From Aaosphaeria pasadenensis (lineage: Eukaryota > Ascomycota > Dothideomycetes > Pleosporales), in the NCBI GenBank assembly GCA_022813625.1, contig JAKLMB010000035.1, positions 310,001 to 374,000 on the forward strand: a DNA stretch of 64,000 nucleotides. Reading direction: 5' to 3'. Numbering within the stretch: the first letter of the stretch is position 1; each line of letters opens with the position of its first letter. A program made the translations under genes and the position numbers. Below, in pieces: positions 57,397 through 64,000 of the stretch. The notes under the pieces were generated by a model. It was given only the letters and a program-made list of their open reading frames with translations. It was not told where the DNA came from and ran no database searches.

Positions 57397-59030
57397 ATGA
57401 ATTTTTATCTCCAATTCGTAACTGTACCCTTTCTTTCTTTCATACTTTTGAAGGTTTTGCACTGCATGCATTACAATCATCGCAAGAACTCGAGTGGATG
57501 TAGAGATCCGCCGAGCTATCCCCACAAAGACCCGATATGGGGGATTGACTTATTCATCCTCACAATCCAAGCTTTCAGTTCGGGTGAGTATCTAGACAGG
57601 AGCACGGCGCGTTTCAGACAATTCAAGAGTAAAACATGGAAAAGTCATTCTTTTGGAACGACTGTGTATCATACTATTGATCCAGAGGTAGCAAAGAACT
57701 ACCAGTCAATCTACTTCAAAAGCTTTGGCATCGAGCCTATTCGATATCATTTGGCTGAGAATCTCTGGGGAAATGGAATTGTGGTCACCGACGGCGAAAA
57801 ATGGTCTGCGGCACGCAGCTTCATTCGGTCCAGTTTTGACATCGTGCATACGGCAAACATAGAGAGGCTAGCCTTTCACGTAGAGAAATTTATGGAATTG
57901 CTACCTCGCGATGGCACTACATTTGATCTAATGCCTTTATTCAAGCGCTTAGTGAGTAGAACCAACAGTCCTTGCATGCGTCACTGATTAATGTTGGAAT
58001 AGGTCCTCGATACCTCGAGTGAATTCATCTTTGGTCGATCATTGATGGCGTTGGAACACCCAGACGTTGCATTCATGGAATCATTCGAATATGCGCAACG
58101 CGGAACCGGGATTCGCATGATGCTTGGTCGTTTGAAGTTTCTTCACCGTGACGCGCAATGGTTACAATCGTGTAAGCAAGTTACCGACTTCTGTGAAGCA
58201 CGCGTGGAGGAAGCCATAGAAAGAGTCAAGGATGGGTCAGAGCGGCGAACAGAGAAAAGCCGTTTACGACTCGTCGATGAAGCAGTCAAGGCTACAACAG
58301 ATCGATATACTTTACGATCACTTATCCTCAGTGTATTCAGTCCTGCTCATGATGGGGCTGCAATCGCGCTTAGCAACGTCTTCTTCCACCTTGCAAGACA
58401 TCCAAAGGTTTGGCATAAGCTACGCGAAGAGGTAATGCGTAATAGCCACCAACCCATTACGTATGAGCTGTTGAATTCCTGTACATATCTAAAGCATGTA
58501 TTTCAAGAGAGTAAGCTTGCGAAGAACTGAACAATAGTTGTTGTAACTTACCCTGTCCAGGTCACCGTCTTACTCCTATTATTACTGGTAATCAAAGAGT
58601 TTGCCTTAAGGTCAGTTACCAAAATCTCCAAAAATCCTTGACTAAATCACGGTACCAGGATGTCATTCTGCCTTGTGGTGGAGGTTCCACTGGCAGTGAA
58701 CGTTTGTTCGTCAAGAAGGGCGATATTATCGAGTCGGATTACCGTACGATGATGCGAGATCCCGATTTGTGGGGTACGAATGCGGAAGAGTTCTTTCCTG
58801 AGCGATGGGAAGTGATTCGGCCGACGTGGGAATATCTGCCCTTCGGTGGAGGGCCCCGACATTGTCCTGGGATTAGACTAGTTTTCGTAGAGGCTGCCTA
58901 TACTACGGTAAGAATCTTGCAGGAGTTCAAATTGTTAGAGAACCGGGATAATGAAGTGGAATGGAAAGAGAAAATGCGTATGTCATTCCAAAGTAAGAAC
59001 GGAACTCTGGTCGGACTAGTTCCTGTATAA
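57397..59030 (+). CDS. cytochrome P450 with atypical I-helix
   Basis: Four exons (57397-57951, 58003-58510, 58561-58610, 58659-59030) give 494 residues. An N-terminal membrane anchor (FVTVPFLSFILLKVL) is followed by a normal P450 layout. The ExxR motif is E354-S-H-R357, built across the second intron. The PERF-like block is FFPERW, and the heme loop is FGGGPRHCPG with Cys440 as heme ligand. The pattern of DVILPCGGG and the general shape resemble CYP52-type and related fungal fatty-acid or alkane hydroxylases. The I-helix reads AHDGAAIALS (300-309) where AGxDTT is standard, so the conserved threonine that helps proton delivery is replaced. The protein should sit in the ER membrane and oxidise a hydrophobic or peptide substrate. 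Confidence 0.85.
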
Positions 59031-60276
59031 CCCACAAGAGAGTAATAAGTTTCTGGTTCCTCTCCACCATCCATCCTCCCTGCACGGATAATTTCTGCCC
59101 TATCTCTTTTCCGTCATTTCTGTTCGGGGTTTAGTCTGCTTCCATTACAACAACAAGCTCTCCCCCGGCGCACATATTAAAGATATTAAAGAAGCAATTC
59201 TGGCTGTCTCACCAAGATTAATGTAGTTACTGCACACTACCTTGCTGTCTTATTGTTGCTACGAACGTATAATTGCGGGCGAGAATGCTGCGCTAAGCGC
59301 TCACTTTAAAGTGCCCATTATTCTAGCTATAATCGTAAAGCTTTGTTATGGCACAATTATCAAGAATGGCATGGAGGAACACAGTAGTCTAGTGCTATCT
59401 GCACTGCTATCTACTATCGGAGGTGACAAAACTAATACTTTATGCAATTCATTTACCGCGCCTGCTTTTGGCGCATGCCTGTACTTATACTGTTGTAGGA
59501 TGGGACTAAGAGTAAGAATTGTAGGCACATTTGCCACTTTGGTGAATTCAGGCGGATCCTTTCTGAATTCCGAGCCTACAATGATTAGCTGGAGACCGAG
59601 GTTTGCACGTAACCTTGAAAATGCCTAATGCCACCAGGCATTTTTGAAATACTACCTCGTACCATACCCGAGAAAGGAGGTATCGGCATTATCGCGCCAA
59701 GGACGGAATAATCCCCACTTTACAGGGAAAACCCAGGTCTTGGCTTGGTAGGCCTTGTGAGCTTGTAGCATGCGGCAGTGGGCCTAACGGGAATTTCCCT
59801 TTTACAAGAAAACGCAGTCATGACCTGAGTTACATGATAGAATCATTACTGGATTTCAGCATGCATAGCAACATTCTAAACAGCCATGGAATTCCATTTT
59901 CAGTCCATTACTGCTCTGTTCCATTCTGATATATTCCCTAAAGTGCCCGTAGAACGAGGGCCCGGAGCCTTGTGTATTCCTGTTTCGTATTTTCCGAAGC
60001 AGAACAGATGATCATCTGATTAGACAACTGTTCAAGGTCTTGGCTTAGGCAACTAGCCAGGCATAGGCACGATCTGATTAAATAACTGGTGGTATTAATT
60101 ATTGAAATTTAGAACGCGAGGTATGGGACAAACTTTTTAAGGATTTTCGGTCTTCTATTTAATCTTGTGCTAGTACCATTATCTCCATTTTTTTAGTTCT
60201 ATGTTCCTTCTTCTTTCTTCTGTCAAAATCTCATTATAGAGCCGCCAACGGCTCGATACATACAGCTTTGTCAAAC
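59031..60276. other. intergenic region with promoter of the siderophore transporter
   Basis: A 128-codon plus-strand frame at 59242-59628 has no motif and is not called. The right part holds a 12-bp palindrome and a near-duplicated 17-bp element, annotated separately. Confidence 0.45.
60006..60088. promoter_or_regulatory. palindrome and duplicated ATCTGATTA elements upstream of siderophore transporter
   Basis: AGATGATCATCT at 60006-60017 is a perfect 12-bp palindrome. It overlaps ATCTGATTAGACAACTG (60014-60030), which recurs with two changes at 60072-60088. The shared ATCTGATTA differs by one base from the ATCWGATAA element bound by the GATA iron repressor SreA in Aspergillus. They lie about 190-270 bp upstream of the start codon. 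A link to iron control is inferred. Confidence 0.4.
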
Positions 60277-62199
60277 ATGGCAGCACCTACGGTCAGCGAA
60301 CAGCCCAAAGGGCCTGAACCCCATACGACTTCTACCCACGACACTGAGTCCCGTCAATGGTTCGAGCCGCTGGAGAAGAATGAACCTGTCTCATCCATTG
60401 ACGACAATCGCAAGGAGATTGGTGTAAGCCGTGTCGAAGCCTTCAATAAGGTACTCTACCAGTCTGGCAAGAAGGGCAAGATGTTACTTTGGCTGCTTGG
60501 TGTTTCTATCGGCCTCACAATGTTTGCGTATGCCCTTGACATGGGAATCACTACCGCGATCTTTGGAACATTGGCTGCCTCAACTTTCAAGGTCCACAGT
60601 CAACTCGGTACCGTCAACACAGCTGCTCAAATTATCCGTGCCATCAGCAAGCCATTTATAGGAAAGTTGGCAGATATAACCTCTCGACCTACAACCTACG
60701 TCATAATTCTCGCCTTCTATGCTGTTGGCTTTGCCGTCGCAGCTAGTGCCAACAACTTCACGACATATACTGTCGGAATTTGCTTTACATCAGTTGGCAA
60801 GTCAGGTCTCGATCTTCTGAGCGACATCATTGTTGCAGATTTGACCCCTCTTGAATGGCGAGGGTTCTTCGGTGCTTCCCTATCCCTGCCCTTCGTGGTG
60901 ACGGTACCCCTCAACGGCTTTATTGCTGATGGCTTCTACGAAAACTGGCGATGGGGACTGGGAATGTTCGCCATTCTCGTTCCGGTACTCCTCATCCCTG
61001 CTATTCTTACACTCTATACGATGCAGCGACGTGGAGAAAAGGCGGGTATGGTCACTATAGCTGATTCCAAGGATGTTCGGACAGGCATTTCGGAGACAAC
61101 ATCCAAAGGCTTAGGATATTGGGCCAAACTTGCTTACCGTGCATTGATCGATATCGACATTGTTGGCCTTATTCTCCTTGGATTCGCCTTCTCCCTCATC
61201 CTCTTGCCTATAACCTTAGCTAAGAGCGCTCGGGGTGGATGGACTAATCCCAGCATGATTGCTATGATTGTCCTCGGTTTCGTCATCCTGGTTTTGTTCA
61301 TTCTCTTCGAGGCATTCCTCGCCCCTAAACCTCTTATGACGAAGCGCATTCTCCAGAATCGCGCATTTATCGCTGGAGTTATCATCCATACGTTCAACCA
61401 AATGGCCTCATCTATCCGTAACACATATTTCTCATCTTACATACTCATTATCAAGGAGTGGACTACCTACCAATGGACAATCTTTCTGGGTATCACTACT
61501 ATGGGTCTGTGCTTGGTCGGTCCAGTTGTAGGGTTGATTCACCGTTCTACACATCGCTACAAGAGTCTCATGATATTTGGCGCAGCAGCCAAAATTCTCG
61601 GATACGGCATTCTGGTCCAACCGAGTGGTAAAATGACGCAGGATACGGCCCGTCTCGTAGCGGCGCAGCTTATCTTCTGTCTTTCATCCTTGAATGTTGT
61701 GGGCGCCCGTGTCGGCGTGCAAGCATCCGTTCCCCATGCCGATGTCGCCTCGCTCATCTCTATCATTACCTTATGGTCTACCTTGGGATCTAGCGTCGGC
61801 AGCGCTATTGCTACCAGCATCTGGACAGAACAAATGGTCGACCAGATGCATAAAGAGATGCCCGATGTTTCTACCAAGATTATTGCTAAGATCTATGGTA
61901 GCATTAAGACGCTCAAAACATATGAGCTTGCGGACCCTATTCGTCAGGGATCTATCCGGGCCTACGCTATTGTTAATGGGCATATTACTGTTGCCTCTAT
62001 CTGCTTGTCTTGCGTCCCTCTTATTTCTTCATTGTTCATGCCTAACTACTATCTCGGCAAGCAACAGAATGCTGCCAATAACAAAGGTCTTGATGGCGAG
62101 GTTGTTGATATTCCAGATGAGCTCAGACAAAGCAGTACTGCCAACGATTCTCAACCTGCAACAATCTGGAAGAAGGTGCTGACTCTGTACCGGAAATAA
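60277..62199 (+). CDS. siderophore iron transporter (MFS, SIT/ARN family)
   Basis: Single exon of 640 residues; the frame opens at TTG but ATG is at 60277. A polar N-terminus of about 60 residues precedes fourteen or so helices. Family signatures are GVSRVEAF before the first helix, FAYALDMGITTAIFGTLA in helix 1, GKLADITSRPTTYVIILAFY, and the second-half FNQMASSIRNTYFSSYILII and ITLWSTLGSSVGSAIATSIW. The long extracellular loop before the last helix (TLKTYELADPIRQGSIRAY) is characteristic of SIT transporters. It imports ferric siderophore complexes with protons across the plasma membrane. The chelate bound cannot be told. No intron and no defect. Confidence 0.88.
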   Translation: MAAPTVSEQPKGPEPHTTSTHDTESRQWFEPLEKNEPVSSIDDNRKEIGVSRVEAFNKVLYQSGKKGKMLLWLLGVSIGLTMFAYALDMGITTAIFGTLAASTFKVHSQLGTVNTAAQIIRAISKPFIGKLADITSRPTTYVIILAFYAVGFAVAASANNFTTYTVGICFTSVGKSGLDLLSDIIVADLTPLEWRGFFGASLSLPFVVTVPLNGFIADGFYENWRWGLGMFAILVPVLLIPAILTLYTMQRRGEKAGMVTIADSKDVRTGISETTSKGLGYWAKLAYRALIDIDIVGLILLGFAFSLILLPITLAKSARGGWTNPSMIAMIVLGFVILVLFILFEAFLAPKPLMTKRILQNRAFIAGVIIHTFNQMASSIRNTYFSSYILIIKEWTTYQWTIFLGITTMGLCLVGPVVGLIHRSTHRYKSLMIFGAAAKILGYGILVQPSGKMTQDTARLVAAQLIFCLSSLNVVGARVGVQASVPHADVASLISIITLWSTLGSSVGSAIATSIWTEQMVDQMHKEMPDVSTKIIAKIYGSIKTLKTYELADPIRQGSIRAYAIVNGHITVASICLSCVPLISSLFMPNYYLGKQQNAANNKGLDGEVVDIPDELRQSSTANDSQPATIWKKVLTLYRK

Positions 62200-62448
62200 A
62201 ACAGCCCTGATTATAGAGATACTGTAACAGTTACTCAGACAAGGAAACTAAAGGGAGGAGGAAGTCAGGGTTTAGCTATAATTAAGTAGGTCTTGTAACA
62301 GTTAATTACTTATTTCAATTAATTAGATAATTAATTATTAGTACTAGATAAGATAGTAAGTCGAGGATGTAAAACCTTGTAGTCTATACAAATGGAATGC
62401 TCTTTAAGCTCTAGAAAGTTAAATGTTTTTTACTCTCTACATAATTCC
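62200..62448. other. AT-rich convergent spacer
   Basis: Between two convergent genes. The part 62280-62350 is almost pure A/T with TTAATTA words. Likely shared 3' flanks and terminator region. Confidence 0.45.
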
Positions 62449-63990
62449 CTAACTTCTCAGACTCTTCAACCCCCTAGCCTCCCTCCACCACCACAGCCCT
62501 ACAAAAGCTGCACCAGGCCCAATTAGAAACGTCGATCCAAGGAACACAAATCCTGCGCGAACTGCATCTTGAGAGTTCACCTGCCCCTTAACACGGAGAT
62601 CGAAGACACTATAAAGGCCGTAAAGAATGGTTGCAATAGCAGCGAAGAAGAAGTCGTACTTTAAAAAAGTGAACATTTGCGCTTTGTTGGAAGAGGGAGA
62701 CTGCTCGGGTAAGTTGATCGTTGGGAAGAATAAACGTGCGAAGGAAAGGGAGGGGTTTGTTGAAAGGAAAAGGAAGGAGAAGGAGAGGATGTGGTAAGCA
62801 ATTGAGAATAGGAAAGTTCTTTTGTAGGCTTCAAAGAGATGAAGTGCGTAGTGGAATGAATATTCCTCGTAGGTAGAAGCGGAAGAGGAGCTTGAGGGCT
62901 TTTGTGCCGTCTGAGAAGCAGCCTTGGACAAAAGGATGACGAGGACTCCAACAAGTATCTCTGCGAATGGCCACAGAGCAATTAACTCCTGGAGATACGA
63001 TTTCATGAAAAGAGGGAAGAACATGAAAAGAGTAGGAGTGACGTAGCCAAGGTAAGTTGCTGGGAAAATGGCTTTGGCGATGGATTCGGGGATATGGCGC
63101 CCCACGCAGGTCCTGTACTCCGAGCCACTCATGGCCCAGATGGCGAAGAGGAAGTAGAGAGGCGCGACGACTCCAATGCCTCCAATGTGCATGGCGAGTC
63201 CGAAGAATGTGGGCCTGTGTCATGTTACTTGAGTGATTGACTGCCGAAATGAGAAGAGAGGTACTGACCAGGAGATGAGCGATCCTCGAGAACCGGTCCG
63301 ATATCCTTCGATATACCAGATTAAAAGTAAAGGAGTGACAAAGGAAAGTAGATACAAAAACTGGAGCGTGTGACCAGGATCTATCCAACCGACAGACTCT
63401 GAAAATGAGAGAACAATCATCGTGAGAATGGCATCAAATCCTGGAATCCCTGTGTATTGTGTTTTCGGCATCTCTCCGAGAAACGTCGTGGGCAAATCAG
63501 AGTCTGGTAGCTTCATGAAAACTTTTGCAACATAAGCCAGGAGGGCAAAGACTGCACACGCTGCATACGGTGCTGCTTTTGCAATCTTGTTATCCAGAGG
63601 TCGTGCAGGAAGTTCGTCGAAAAATGGCTCTATGTGCTGTCTTGCTGGAAGATCAATCATGTCCAGTCTCGCTGCTGGTATTGACCCTTCGCAAAGCATG
63701 TTGATAACCATGCTTGGGTCAGACCGTGGCATGATGTATTTCGCGATGATCTTGGATACGAAACTGTCCATGGCTTGGATGCTTTGCAAGTTGTGCGATG
63801 TATCCATCAGAGAAGAGGCCCGTCCGTGTCTTTGGTTTTGCATGTCTTTGAAAATTGTTTCAATTATATTTGCGGTCGGTCTGAGTATTTTCTGTTCTCC
63901 GTTGAGATTGGCTGCTGCGTAGAGCTTGTTTACGAGGACTGCTGCGTCTTCTATGGCACTGTTTCCGCCCTGGCCACCGATGGGGTTGAA
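62449..63990 (-). CDS. FAD-dependent monooxygenase with C-terminal membrane domain, partial at right edge
   Basis: The C-terminal 495 residues are visible in two exons (63990-63269 and 63214-62449); an acceptor CAG at 63993-63991 shows that more exons lie beyond the window. The visible part opens with FNPIGGQGGNSAIEDAAVLV, the GD-like flavin-binding motif of UbiH/PHBH-type monooxygenases. After a linker there are several hydrophobic helices (IAKAAPYAACAVFALLAYVA, FLYLLSFVTPLLLIWYIEGY, FLIGPGAAFVGLWWW). A flavin monooxygenase fused to a polytopic membrane tail resembles PaxM-like epoxidases and relatives of fungal meroterpenoid pathways. It may mark the edge of another cluster to the right. 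N-terminal FAD motifs are not visible. Confidence 0.75.
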
Positions 63991-64000
63991 CTGTAAATTA

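Noticed and set aside
59242..59628. 128-codon plus-strand frame
   Set aside because: Hydrophobic patches but no family resemblance, no splice context and no coding signal.
1..64000. CRISPR arrays, rRNA or intact transposons
   Set aside because: No regularly spaced repeats, rRNA-like blocks, transposase motifs or long terminal repeats were seen on reading both strands.

Overview
The window reads as nuclear DNA of a filamentous ascomycete (Pezizomycotina). Most genes are split by short introns of about 45-60 bp with GT..AG borders. The families are typical of such fungi: a highly reducing polyketide synthase (PKS), Zn2Cys6 regulators, PTH11/rhodopsin-type membrane proteins, a UstYa-like protein, an FSH1/LovG-type hydrolase, a siderophore transporter and a GMC oxidoreductase. 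I see no rRNA, convincing tRNA, CRISPR array or intact transposon. Exon models were built by hand from conserved motifs, splice sites and phase arithmetic, without transcript data.

Layout. 0-16 kb: a secreted exo-rhamnogalacturonan-lyase-like protein (+), a secreted GMC oxidoreductase (-), a gene-poor stretch, a PTH11-like membrane protein (+), a secreted HAD phosphatase (+) and a secreted beta-lactamase-like serine hydrolase (-). 16.6-33.3 kb: the biosynthetic core, with a full-length 13-exon ABC-B transporter (-), a LovG-like thioesterase/hydrolase (-), the PKS with order KS-AT-DH-(no methyltransferase)-ER-KR-ACP (+), and a Zn2Cys6 regulator (+). The PKS and the hydrolase diverge from a shared 1.1 kb promoter region. 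33.4-45.7 kb: a Dal5-type MFS permease, a tartrate/D-malate-dehydrogenase-like enzyme, an SDR, two more Zn2Cys6 regulators and a uridine-kinase-like P-loop kinase. 46-53 kb: a sugar transporter, a decayed PTH11-like pseudogene and a DHA2-type MFS exporter. 53.3-59 kb: a UstYa-like (DUF3328) gene, a tiny three-exon gene for a 53-residue secreted peptide, an intact PTH11-like gene and a cytochrome P450. 60-64 kb: a siderophore transporter and, cut by the right edge, a FAD monooxygenase with a polytopic membrane tail.

How they may work together. The PKS, hydrolase, ABC transporter and adjacent regulator form a plausible reduced-polyketide cluster: assembly, release, export, control. The beta-lactamase-like hydrolase, SDR and MFS are possible accessories. 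The PKS dehydratase and enoylreductase both have altered signature residues, so the degree of reduction cannot be assumed. The permease and decarboxylating dehydrogenase could instead form a small organic-acid catabolic unit. The UstYa-like gene, small secreted peptide, exporter and an unusual P450 are a weaker but interesting candidate for a second biosynthetic locus, possibly of ribosomal-peptide type.
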